Of a stretch of DNA of 64,000 nt, positions 22,401-32,405 are shown piece after piece. Each line of letters opens with the position of its first letter. Positions within the stretch are counted from its first letter, which is position 1. Under the pieces are notes generated by a model, which saw nothing but the letters and a program-made list of their open reading frames with translations, was not told the DNA's origin and ran no database searches. The stretch spans positions 8,929,001-8,993,000 of the forward strand of contig CATNEN010000007.1 of the NCBI GenBank assembly GCA_950097015.1, in the 5' to 3' direction. This DNA is from Macrostomum hystrix (lineage: Eukaryota > Platyhelminthes > Macrostomidae). A program made the position numbers and the translations under genes.

Positions 22401-25400
22401 GGAAGGAGCCGCCAGTTTCCGGGCGCGGCAACTCAGCTGGGGAGCCAATTGGGTCCTCGTTTCCCGTGAATTTCTGGCTAATCCCTTGGCTTAGCCTTTG
22501 TCCTGCCTGTTTGACTGCGAGTCTTTATAGTTGCAGAACAAATTGCATTTCTCACAGAGCTCAGTGGGTTAGGTGGGTGGCAGTGTGAGTGGCAGTGTTC
22601 AAATGCGTTGGCCTCTCGCACCAAGGTCCCTGAGCTCGATTCCGCGGCGAGGCCACATTCATTTTGGGCGCAGCCGCGGAGAGATGGCTTGGGGGATTCT
22701 CGTGCAATTTACGCCCTCGAGGGTCAACCTCCAATGCACAGTGATAGTGTACACTGCCTGACGATGAGAAAGGCAAGCTAGACGTTCACACCTGTGTGAG
22801 CGTGTACATGCGTACAGTATTTGTGCGTGTGTGCTCTGGAGTCAGCGGAATGGGCAGAATTGCCTCCTAACTGGCTGCGTGCCATTGCCCAAAGCTCCCT
22901 GCAAATATTGAGGAGGTGAGGAGCTTAGGTGAGGAGCTTGGGTGAGGAGCTTAGGTGAGGAGCTTGGGTGAGGAGCTTAGGTGAGGAGCTTGGGTGAGGA
23001 GCTTAGGTGAGGAGCTTGGGTGAGGAGCTTGGGTGAGGAGCTTAGGTGAGGAGCTTAGGTGAGGAGCTTAGGTGAGGAGCTTGGGTGAGGAGCTTGGGTG
23101 AGGAGCTTAGGTGAGGAGCTTGGGTGAGGAGCTTAGGTGAGGAGCTTAGGTGAGGAGCTTAGGTGAGGAGCTTGGGTGAGGAGCTTAGGTGAGGAGCTTA
23201 GGTGAGGAGCTTAGGTGAGGAGCTTGGGTGAGGAGCTTGGGTGAGGAGCTTAGGTGAGGAGCTTAGGTGAGGAGCTTGGGTGAGGAGCTTGGGTGAGGAG
23301 CTTAGGTGAGGAGCTTGGGTGAGGAGCTTGGGTGAGGAGCTTAGGTGAGGAGCTTGGGTGAGGAGCTTGGGTGAGGAGCTTAGGTGAGGAGCTTGGGTGA
23401 GGAGCTTGGGTGAGGAGCTTAGGTGAGGAGCTTAGGTGAGGAGCTTGGGTGAGGAGCTTAGGTGAGGAGCTTAGGTGAGGAGCTTGGGTGAGGAGCTTAG
23501 GTGAGGAGCTTAGGTGAGGAGCTTGGGTGAGGAGCTTAGGTGAGGAGCTTGGGTGAGGAGCTTGGGTGAGGAGCTTAGGTGAGGAGCTTGGGTGAGGAGC
23601 TTGGGTGAGGAGCTTAGGTGAGGAGCTTAGGTGAGGAGCTTGGGTGAGGAGCTTAGGTGAGGAGCTTAGGTGAGTAGCTTAGGTGAGGAGCTTAGGTGAG
23701 GAGCTTGGGTGAGGAGCTTGGGGGAGGAGCTTGGGTGATGAGCTTAGGTGAGGAGCTTAGGTGAGGAGCTTGGGTGAGGAGCTTGGGGGAGGAGCTTGGG
23801 TGATGAGCTTAGGTGAGGAGCTTAGGTGAGGAGCCAGTGTGCCACGCATTTCCACTCAACGATAGCCAAGCTCATGTTATAAGGCAATCGACATGTCGGT
23901 CATGAGACCGCTCGGAGAATGCCTGGTTCTGGGACTCTATTACGCGCATAACTGATCGTAGGTTTACAGCGGGCAAGCCAAAATAGGAAACACAAAATTA
24001 ATCACTTTCCACTGCATAACCGAAGTGCAGCACTTGCCGCTAACTGTTTTGCATTTATTGGAAACTGGGCAGTGTGAGAGGCCTTTGCTGAGTTCAGCAG
24101 GCTCAAGGCCGTCCCGTCATCGAAACTGCGACGTCTGGCAGGGAAATGACAGCCCGGCTCGATGATCCCGCTCCCCGCCGAGAGGGCAGCCCCTATTTTG
24201 CGTGCGGACACCCGGCAAGCTCATTATCGGCTTGAGAGCAGAGAGACGAGTTGAGATTGACGTTGCTCTGCTTTTGGGGCAGCAAAACTGGGCTGCAATT
24301 AATGGGGCTGAAGGCGGGCATCGAAGGGTCACTCGAATGAGAAACTGCAGGGTGCGAGCAGAGATGCGTTTGTGATGAGTTGGGACAGGACAGGATAGGA
24401 CAGGACAGGACAGGACAGAATAGAATAGCACAGGGCAGGACAGGACAGGAAAGGACAGGACAGAATAGAATAGGACAGGACAGGACAGGACAGGATAGGA
24501 CAGGACAGTACAGAATAGAATAGCACAGGGCAGGACAGGACAGGAAAGGACAGGACAGAATAGAATAGGACAGGACAGGACAGGACAGGATAGGACAGGA
24601 CAGGACAGGATGGGACAGGACAGGACAGGATGGGACAGGAGAGAACAGAACAGAATAGGACAGGACAGGACAGGATGGGACAGGAGAGAACAGAACAGAA
24701 TAGGACAGGACAGGAAAGGATGGGAGAAGGAAGAACGATAGAGGGAAGGGCATGCCAGACAGAAAATGCCAGACAGAAAAATACAGATAGAAAGTTTCCT
24801 TTCTCATTTAATTTCAGGATGAGAAGTATCAGACAATGAAGTCGCTCATTTCAGTGAGATTGGTGAGTAGGTGAAGTGAAGTTGCTTGGCTGTCCAGTGT
24901 AATTTCATGATTCCTGGTGCACTCCGGCAAGTGTGGACCCTGTCTCCCATGCAGCGCTGGACTGACCAGTACCTACAGTGGGATCCGGAGGAGTTCGGCA
25001 ACACCACGAAGATCTGGATGTACGCCAGCAGCATCTGGCTGCCAGACATCCTCATCAGCAACTAGTGAGGGGGCTCTTTTAACTTTTGGCATGCGGCAGT
25101 TTTACAGTCAGTTTTACATTGGGCTGACCCTGACCCCCCTCTGAACCCAGCGCCGACGATGACTACCGGGAGATCATCAACACGAACGTCATCGTCAGCC
25201 ACGACGGCGGCGTCCTGTGGATGTACCCGATGGTGACGAAGACCTACTGCGAGTTCGATGTCGAGCAGTTCCCCTTCGACCAGCAGGTGTGCAACGTGTC
25301 CTTCTTCTCCTGGACCTTCAGCAGCCGTCTGGTGAGGCACTTGCATTCTGTAAACAATGCAAGGTACACTGCAGCGGAGGTACACTGCCCGATTATGAGA

Positions 25401-26689
25401 AAGTCAAAGCAGATGTACACATTTGTGAGAGTGTAATCGCACACATCAACAGGCTGTAAACTCACACATCTATAAGCTGTAAACTACTACCTCAACAGGC
25501 TGTAAACTTCCATCTCTATAGGCTGTGAAATCACACAAATTTGCCGCCTCTCCGCTTGCAGCTCGACCTGCGCATCGATGAGACTCAGGCGGACAACAAT
25601 TTCTACAACCCGCACGGCCAGGAGTGGCTGGTGGCGGGCATCACAAGCACCAGGGAGCTGCAGATCTATGTCTGCTGCAAGGATGACCCATTCCCCATCA
25701 TCACGTACAGCATCCACATGCACAGGCGCAGCCTGTTCTACGTGCTCAACCTGATCTTCCCCTGCCTGCTCATCTACTGCTGCGCGTTCCTGGGCTTCTT
25801 CCTGCCTGTGGAATCCGGTGAGAAGGTCAACCTGGAGATCACCATTCTGCTGGCGCTGGTCGTCTTTCTCATCATCGCCGGCGAAGTTCTGCCGCCCACA
25901 CCGGATGTCGTGCCGCTGCTTGGTGAGTCGACAATAAAAAAACTAAAGATTCGAAACCACGACCATTGGTGTAAGAGTCCGCGATGCGAATTCAATTGAC
26001 CTTCGGCCTGACCCGCAGGCCTGCTCTACGGCAGCTCCATGGCGATGGTCTCCGTCGCCCTAGTGATGGCTGTGGTGGTGACGAATCTGCACTTCGCAGC
26101 GGATGCCCGGCCGCCGCGCCCCGTGCCGCCCCTGCTGCTGCGCCTGTCCCGCCTGATCCTGCTCGGTGGCCTCGCTGAGCCAGGACGGCGCCGCAACCGA
26201 TGCCAGCACAGGCGCCGTCGGCGGCGACTCCTCTGTCCGACAGCGACCGGATCCGCTTCGCGACTTTCGCCGGTGGCGACATCGGCCGACGATCGCTGCG
26301 GCCGCCGCCTGGCGCGCTCGGCTCTGTCCGAAGCGGCGCCAACGACTTTAGCAGCGTCTGGCAGCCGGGACAGCAGCCCCTGCCGCGGCGGCGGTGGTGG
26401 CTTCAACTGCGACCTTTTTGACGACACAGAGGAAGACGCCGAGACTCCCCTGGGACAACGGCTGCCAGCTGAAACTGAGGAGGCCGCGGCTTGTGAGCCG
26501 GAAGGTCTCTGCGCCTGCTGCTTCCGATTGTTCTCAGCGAAGATTAACAAAGATCAAGACTGCGGCGGCGGCGAAGGCAGCGACTGGCGCACAGTGGCCA
26601 AAGCGGCGGACCGGCTATTCTTCTGGACCTTCCTGGCCATCACCGTGGCCCTGATGGCGCACATGCTGGCCTGCGCACTCGGTGCCTGA
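16445..26689 (+). CDS. Nicotinic acetylcholine receptor-type Cys-loop channel, alpha-like subunit
   Basis: Exons 16445-16538, 20957-21213, 24818-24862, 24955-25064, 25151-25331, 25562-25922 and 26019-26689 join in phase to 572 residues. Exon 1 encodes a hydrophobic signal peptide (LTLLLLLLLIFLLLPLYA). The extracellular domain has DEKYQTMKSLISVRL and IWLPDILISN. The Cys loop has 13 residues between its cysteines (about 202 and 216) and contains FPFDQQ. Loop B is FFSWTFS. Vicinal cysteines (YVCC, about 267-268) mark an alpha-type principal subunit. TM1 FYVLNLIFPCLLIYCC is followed by TM2, starting GEKVNLEITILL with the Glu-Lys entry typical of cation channels. TM3 lies near 350-372 and TM4 (FFWTFLAITVALMAHMLACA) at the C-terminus. 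The M3-M4 loop is about 170 residues and Arg-rich. Expected to be a postsynaptic pentameric ligand-gated channel. The loop A tyrosine position is Ser and the last loop C aromatic is Phe. Choosing exon 1 across a 4.4-kb intron is the weakest join. Confidence 0.88.
17306..17793. repeat. CT-rich pentanucleotide tract, receptor intron 1
   Basis: About 490 bp made almost only of CTCTC/CTCCT steps with scattered G (CTCGTCTC). It is a near-pure pyrimidine strand. All six frames are open for long stretches because the tract lacks stop codons; those frames are artefacts. Confidence 0.95.
18672..19245. repeat. Minisatellite of about 20-23 bp, receptor intron 1
   Basis: About 26 copies built on ACAGTCTGACATACTGGG. 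Two unit types alternate: a CACACTGGGATA type and a CATACTGGGTTTAAA type. The second dominates after about 19000. Confidence 0.95.
19710..19800. repeat. GAGA-rich purine tract, receptor intron 1
   Basis: A short (GAGAGGGA)n / (GAGAGTGGGAGC)n tract. Such tracts can bind GAGA factors in some animals; no function is claimed here. Confidence 0.8.
20430..20935. repeat. Minisatellite with CCGC..TTAATCCGCTC units, receptor intron 1
   Basis: Units of about 12 and 24 bp built on CATCCGCCCCTTAATCCGCT continue to within about 20 bp of the acceptor for exon 2 (starting 20957). The array therefore forms the pyrimidine-rich tract in front of that acceptor. Confidence 0.93.
21228..21485. repeat. 20-21 bp minisatellite, receptor intron 2
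   Basis: About 12 copies of GGATAAAGTAGGATAGGGACT begin just 14 bp after the donor at 21214. Confidence 0.93.
22585..22882 (+). mobile_element. tRNA-derived SINE, family A, sense copy in receptor intron 2
   Basis: The B box GAGCTCGATTCCGCGG is intact, while the A-box region (GTGGCAGTGTTCAAATGC) is changed. The body aligns to the minus-strand copy at 12064-12370 up to the terminal CTGGCTGC. Several positions differ, so the copies are not recent duplicates of each other. The copy stops just before the 15-bp array that starts near 22915. Confidence 0.8.
22915..23835. repeat. Long 15-bp minisatellite with donor-like units, receptor intron 2
   Basis: About 60 copies of GGTGAGGAGCTTAGG or GGTGAGGAGCTTGGG. 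The A/G variants are mixed in irregular order. Each sense-strand unit contains GGTGAG, the core of a 5' splice site. Confidence 0.97.
24384..24735. repeat. GGACA pentanucleotide array with higher-order structure, receptor intron 2
   Basis: Repeats of GGACA/GGATA/GAATA. A block containing TAGCACAGGG recurs with a 95-bp offset (24426 and 24521) with the same order of variants. The array ends about 80 bp before the acceptor for the 45-nt exon at 24818. Confidence 0.93.
25345..25450 (+). mobile_element. Truncated family A SINE in receptor intron 5
   Basis: GGTACACTGCCCGATTATGA, then GAAAGTCAA and ACATTTGTGAGAGTGTA, match in order the middle of the family A body (GTGTACACTGCCTGACGATG, AAGGCAA, ACCTGTGTGAGCGTGTA). 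The head and the 3' end are missing. Confidence 0.6.
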
Positions 26690-26924
26690 CCGCTGCCTCT
26701 GATGACATGCTCGACTGTTCCTGAAGTACATTTTCATCGAGGACTCGCATTTCTTATATCGTTAGGGTGTCATTTTAAGGTGTCAATCAAATAATCCACA
26801 TCTAATAGCAGTCAGCTTATAAATTTACTAATTGTAGTAATATATGGACACGAGGCTTTTTTATTTTGTTAGAGTAACAGTTCTTTGAGCACTGTTTGTT
26901 GTATCTGTCTGCATGAAGGACCTG

Positions 26925-27705
26925 AGTATAGCAGTGATGGCCGCTGAATGACCTGAGTGTAGCAGTGATGGCCGCTGAAGGACCCGAGGGTAGCAGTGAT
27001 GGCCGCTGAAGGACCTGAGTGTAGCAGTGATGGCCGCTGAAGGACCCGAGGGTAGCAGTGATGGCCGCTGAAGGACCTGAGTGTAGCAGTGATGGCCGCT
27101 GAAGGACCCGAGTGTAGCAGTGATGGCCGCTGAAGGACCTGAGTGTAGCAGTGATGGCCGCTGAAGGACCCGAGTGTAGCAGTGATGGCCGCTGAAGGAC
27201 CTGAGTGTAGCAGTGATGGCCGCTGAAGGACCCGAGGGTAGCAGTGATGGCCGCTGAAGGACCTGAGGGTAGCAGTGATGGCCGCTGAAGGACCTGAGGG
27301 AAGCAGTGATGGCCGCTGAAGGACCCGAGGGTAGCAGTGATGGCCGCTGAAGGACCCGAGGGTAGCAGTGATGGCCGCTGAAGGACCCGAGGGTAGAAGT
27401 GATGGCCGCTGAAGGACCCGAGGGTAGCAGTGATTGCCGCTGAAGGACCTGAGGGTAGCAGTGATTGCCGCTGAAGGACCTGAGGGTAGCAGTGATGGCC
27501 GCTGAAGGACCTGAGGGTAGCAGTGATGGCCGCTGAAGGACCTGAGGGTAGCAGTGATTGCCGCTGAAGGACCTGAGTCTAGCAGTGATGGCCGCTGAAG
27601 GACCTGAGTCTAGCAGTGATGGCCGCTGAAGGACCTGAGGGTAGCAGTGATTGCCGCTGAAGGACCTGAGGGTAGCAGTGATGGCCGCTGAAGGACCTGA
27701 GGGTT
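26925..27705. repeat. 31-bp minisatellite between two convergent genes
   Basis: About 25 copies of a 31-bp unit containing GCAGTGATGGCCGCTGAAGG followed by ACCTGAG(T/G)GTA. It starts about 235 bp after the receptor stop and ends about 470 bp from the stop of the convergent thioesterase gene, so it may be part of either 3' UTR. Confidence 0.95.
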
Positions 27706-27872
27706 CTAACGGATGCAGAAGTCAGTGGCACAAAATTATTTAGAAAGAACAGCTGAATATAAAAACAGGTCAAGTTTTTTGAGAGTCCAAAAAGAATTCC
27801 GGCCTTGTCCTGTTTTGAATGCGGGCCATCGCCAAATAATCTGGGAGGCATTTCGCACTCAGACTTGTGTAC

Positions 27873-27878
27873 TTTATT
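27873..27878 (-). terminator. Candidate poly(A) signal for the thioesterase gene
   Basis: Minus-strand AATAAA lies about 300 bp downstream of the thioesterase stop. It is chosen only by its sequence and position. Confidence 0.35.
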
Positions 27879-28175
27879 TCTTATATTAATACTCGTCGGC
27901 GATTCTAGACCTCGGGTTTTATAACAAAAAATCGTTAATAAAAAAAACAAAAAATAGTTGCGGAAATCACATTCGCAGATCGCGAGCGGTGTCAGTCTGG
28001 GTGGGAAACCAGGCTCTATAGCGAAGTTATCCCAAAGATGCGGAATATCCGGAGAAATGTGATGCTGACAAAATTAGAATGAAAATGAATCAGTTCCACA
28101 ACAAAAGGACTAAAAAATTAGATCAGGAAAGCAAGCCAGGAAAACTGTTCTCAGGAATCGAACCTACGGCCCGCC

Positions 28176-31100
28176 TTAGATGGCGCTGGGCGGCTGGGAC
28201 ACAAGGCGGACCAGGCCCTCCTGGAACACGGTGGCCACAAGGGCACCATCGCGCCGCCACATGTGGCCCTTGTTGCTAGTGCGGCCCCGGCCGCCGAACA
28301 GGCAGTGCGCCTCGAACAGGATGTGCTCATTGGGCAGCAGGGGCTCGTGAAAGTACACCGAGTGGTCCAGCGAGGTGACAAAGGCCGCCTGCAGAGTGAC
28401 GTCGCTGACCATGCCGCCGCGCAGGATGCCCATGTCGGCCATGTAGGTCGTCAGCACGTGACTCTGCCGGGTTGCCATTGGCGACAGATTCGGCGACGGC
28501 GACTGGGTGGCGGCGGCGGCGGCGGCAGCGGACGCGGCGCCAGCGGCTTGGACAGTTTCTGGTGGCGGTGCGTCGCGCACCTTCAGCCACATGTGCACCT
28601 TGGGCTCGTCAGCTGGGCGGATCCGGTAATAAACAAGCGGATCCGTGGGCTGGATCTCCAGGCTCAGCCGGCTGTACATGTCAAGCTGCGTCTGCGCCTG
28701 GCTGCGAAGCTCCGCGCTCAGCTTCTCGTTCCTTCGGGTGCGAGTCGTCAGGGATTGGACTGGATTGCTGGCCTATTCTGTGGATTAGGGACTGGACTGG
28801 ATTGCTAGCCTATTCTGTGGATGAGGGATCTGAGTGGATTGCGTTCTACAATTGCGTTCTACGTTTAGCATTTACACCGAGACGTCATATGACAAAATAT
28901 TACACCGAATTTTCTAAAAGAATAGCCTATGCGCTGCTACTTTGAGTAGTCAACATTAAAAAACTATTTATAAAAACTACTTTTTGAACCGTCTAATATT
29001 TTAAAGTCCTGCTTGTGCAATTTTCATGGGTATCAGAATCCTGGCATAGGCCCTGAAAGCCCTATGAAATAAACATATTGATTAACATAACTTACAATAG
29101 CCCTGTTGGGCCAGATATATTGCCAGTGGCACAGCTACTAAGTCCATGGACTGGGGAGGCTTTCACAAGCATTTTAGTTTCTATCTCAGCTGATGCTATC
29201 ATCAACTTTTAAAATTGTGTGAACTGGGTGAACTAAACCGAAATTTTTTTCTCGGCTAAGATTCGAACTCCCGACCTCTCGGTCAGAAATACCAAGTTCC
29301 AACCACTGGGTTTGAGGCAACCATCGTTAGCAACAACGACAAAAGTAACAACAGGACCGGACAGGAACAACCAAAGAAAACAACGACAAACAGAAGCAAA
29401 CGAGGCAGGAGTTCGGACTAACTCGCGCAGATGTGCGCCCAGTTGCTCATCGAAGACTGCTGGAGAGCTTGGGTTCGAGTCCAAGGCGGAGCAGGAAATC
29501 AGAGATCAGGGAACCCAGGTCGCACTGGCAGCACCTGAAATGACAACTCACTTGGCGGCTGCGGTCAGGAAGCCGATGACGTCCAGCGACTCCACCGGGG
29601 GCACCTTCGGCATGGGGTGGTTGATGTGCACGACGTCGCCCTCGGGCAGGGAGAAGGAGGCGATCATGGTGAAGATAGCCCGGTCGTCCTGCACGCCCTC
29701 AACGCTGCGGCTGCTGTAGGAGCGGCCGTCGCGGACCCGCTTGACACGGAACTCCACCGGCTTCGTCTTGTCGCCTGGCGGTGCGGCGGGACGGGCAGAC
29801 GGATGAGCGCGATGGAAAATGGGGATGATTTCCCAATGAACAACCGTAATAAAATTAGGCTGGGGATTAGTTCAGGGACTAGAAATGAAGGCCCGCACTG
29901 AAGTTCATAAATAGGAAATGAAGGTGCGCACTGAAGTTCATAAATAGGAAATTAAACACCACACTCCCAGGCACGAAGGCAGACAGAGACAGCAGATGCG
30001 ACACAGCAGAGAGCGAACGAGGGAAGGGCACCGTCTATGGCCCACATACGATATATTTGCAGATAAATTGTTTCAAAGGAAGTATTCAAAATGCACACAA
30101 AAAGGCAAAAGCAAGAAAGAAAAAAGGAATCAAGGAAAAAGAAAAAATTTCACACCACGCAGCGCGAAGAGACAAGGCTGGGCAGCACGGGGGTGCCGGC
30201 TGAAATACAACCCAGCTAAAAGCGGAGGGGTGGGTGCCTGGGGTGGGTGCCTGGGGTGGGTGTTTACACCCAATCAGCGAGCGCCGATTGGACACGAAAA
30301 TGCGCATTGAAGTTCATAAATAGGAAATGAAGGTGCGCACTGAAGTTCATAAATGGGAAATGAAGGTGCGCACTGAAGTTCATAAATAGGAAATGAAGGT
30401 GCGCACTGAAGTTCATAAACAGGAAATGAAGGTGCGCACTGAAGTTCATAAATAGGAAATGAAGGTGCGCACTGAAGTTCATAAACAGGAAATGAAGGTG
30501 CGCACTGAAGTTCATAAATAGGAAATGAAGGTGCGCACTGAAGTTCATAAATAGGAAATGAAGATGCGCACTGAAGTTCATAAACAGGAAATGAAGGTGC
30601 GCACTGAAGTTCATAAATAGGAAATGAAGGTGCGCACTGAAGTTCATAAACAGGAAATGAAGGTGCGCACTGAAGTTCATAAATAGGAAATGAAGGTGCG
30701 CACTGAAGTTCATAAACAGGAAATGAAGATGCGCACTGAAGTTCATAAATAGGAAATGAAGGTGCGCACTGAAGTTCATGGACTAGAAATGAAGATCCGT
30801 CCTGAAGTTCAGGGACTAGAAATGAAGTGCGCACTGAAGTTCATAAAGGGGAAATGAACGTCCGGAGTTTCGGAAGTTTCGGATGAAATTAGGAGGTAAA
30901 GGCGAAAATGAAGATCTATCAATTATCAGATTTCGGTTCCACCAGCCCAATGCTCACCGGCCGCGATGAAGTAGCTGTGGATGCTGTGGCAGAAGCGGTC
31001 CAGCGGCACGGTTCGGTAGGCGGCTGACAGGCACTGGGCGGCCACCTGACCGCCGAAGATGGCCCGCTTCGTGCCCTGCCACATCTGCGATTCGCTGCGG

Positions 31101-31287
31101 AGTGCAATATAGTTTGCCCACATTGTTCCCCATCTATGCCCCATCACTGGTGCCTTTATATCCCGAACTCAATTTGCGCTCACCTGGGCAGCAGCACGGA
31201 GCGGAACACGTCCTGGCCGACCGGCTCCAGCTCGAAGAGCAGGCGCACCAGGTTGGCGAAGTAGGAAACCCGGGTCGCGGCAGCCTC
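28176..31287 (-). CDS. ACOT8: Type II acyl-CoA thioesterase (ACOT8/TesB family), first exon missing
   Basis: Minus-strand exons 31287-31184, 31094-30958, 29774-29552 and 28731-28176 join in phase (339 residues before the stop). Enzymes of this double hotdog family hydrolyse acyl-CoA to free acid and CoA. The N-terminal hotdog carries WQGTKRAIFGGQVAAQCL and FCHSIHSYFIAAGD. The central part has PVEFRVKRVRDGRSYSSRSV. The C-terminal hotdog has TSLDHSVYFHEPLLPNEHIL and FQEGLVRL. The catalytic Asp (TYMADMG), Ser (SLDHS) and Gln (FQEG) positions are all present. An Ala-rich insert of about 35 residues separates the two halves. The protein ends in PPSAI, without the SKL-type peroxisomal signal usual for ACOT8. 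No start codon is found in the most 5' exon, which begins at an acceptor, so a short first exon lies upstream, perhaps beyond the 31.4-32.4 kb array. Introns hold a 33-bp minisatellite and a SINE. Confidence 0.85.
29238..29345 (-). mobile_element. tRNA-derived SINE fragment in the thioesterase gene
   Basis: On the minus strand it reads CCAGTGGTTGGAACTTGG, then TTTCTGACCGAGAGGTCGGG and GTTCGAATCTTAGCC. These are a partial A box and a clear B box at tRNA-like spacing, followed by an A-rich stretch. The middle segment matches the fragment at 11599-11675. It is sense to the thioesterase gene. Confidence 0.6.
29880..29962. repeat. Outlying copies of the 33-bp thioesterase minisatellite
   Basis: Two to three units of the same GCACTGAAGTTCATAAATAG repeat found at 30298-30850, separated from the main array by about 335 bp of unrelated sequence. 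Confidence 0.9.
30298..30850. repeat. 33-bp minisatellite in a thioesterase intron
   Basis: About 16 copies of a 33-bp unit containing GGTGCGCACTGAAGTTCATA then AATAGGAAATGAA. AATAG and AACAG variants alternate irregularly. Since 33 is divisible by three, the minus strand is open as an 11-residue peptide repeat. It lies wholly between the exons ending at 29774 and 30958 and is intronic. Confidence 0.95.
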
Positions 31288-31424
31288 CTGCAATGCCGGC
31301 GGCGGGGCATTGTGAGCAGGTGGCAAGTGGCAAGCCAGGAACGGGTAGAACTGCCAACTGATCCCAGCTTTCCTTTGTCTTATCACTTGGAAAATAATAA
31401 GAGTATTGGGGTGGCTGTCTATTG

Positions 31425-32405
31425 AGGCGAAAGATAGGACAGGAAATGGAAGGATGGGACAGGAAATTGAAGTATGGGACAGTAAATGGAAGGACGGAAC
31501 AGAAAATGGAAGGATGGGACATGAAGTGGAAGTATGGGACAGGAAATGGATGGGACAGGAAATGGAAGTATAGGACATGAAATGGAAGTATGGGACAGGA
31601 AATGGAAGTATGGGACAGGAAATGGAAGGATAGGACAGGAAATGGATGGGACAGGAAATGGATGGGACAGGAAATGGAAGTATAGGACATGAAATGGAAG
31701 TATGGGACAGGAAATGGAAGTATGGGACAGGAAATGGAAGGATAGGACAGGAAATGGAAGAATAGGACAGGAAATGGAAGGATAAGACAGAAATTGGACG
31801 GATGGGACAGGGAACTCTGAGGATTGGACAGGGAACTCGGAGGATGGGACAGGGAACTCGGAGGATGGGACAGTGAACTCTGAGGATGGTACAGGGAACT
31901 CTGAGGATGGGACAGGGAACTCTGAGGATGGGACAGGGAACTCTGAGGATGGGACAGGGAACTCTGAGGATGGGACAGTGAACTCTGAGGATGGGACAGG
32001 GAACTCTGAGGATGGGACAGGGAACTCTGAGGATTGGACAGGGAACTCTGAGGATGGGACAGGGAACTCTGAGGATGGGACAGGGAACTCGGAGGATGGG
32101 ACAGGGAACTCGGAGGATGGGACAGGGAACTCTGAGGATGGGACAGGGAACTCTGAGGATGGGACAGGGAACTCTGAGGATTGGACAGGGAACTCTGAGG
32201 ATGGGACAGGGAACTCTGAGGATGGGACAGGGAACTCGGAGGATGGGACAGGGAACTCGGAGGATGGGACAGGGAACTCGGAGGATGGGACAGGGAACTC
32301 GGAGGATGGGACAGGGAACTCTGAGGATGGGACAGGGAACTCTGAGGATGGGACAGGGAACTCTGAGGATGGGACAGGGAATTCTGAGGATTGGACAGGG
32401 AACTC
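31425..32405. repeat. Compound minisatellite, two related families
   Basis: From 31425 to about 31800 the units are about 20-23 bp, of the type GGACAGGAAATGGAAGTATG. From about 31800 to 32405 they switch to a tight 21-bp unit, GGGAACTCTGAGGATGGGACA, with TCTGAG/TCGGAG variants. GGGACAGG is shared by both. The 21-bp part is open in both directions because of its length. Confidence 0.95.

Noticed and set aside
21885-22448. 187-codon minus-strand ORF in receptor intron 2
   Set aside because: No conserved motif, and it lies wholly within an intron of a well-supported gene.
22915-23835. CRISPR-like or centromeric satellite array
   Set aside because: Units are contiguous with no unique spacers, and the host DNA is animal. 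It is a simple minisatellite in an intron.
24193-24807. 204-codon minus-strand ORF of VLSCPVLS repeats
   Set aside because: Created by the GGACA pentanucleotide array within receptor intron 2.
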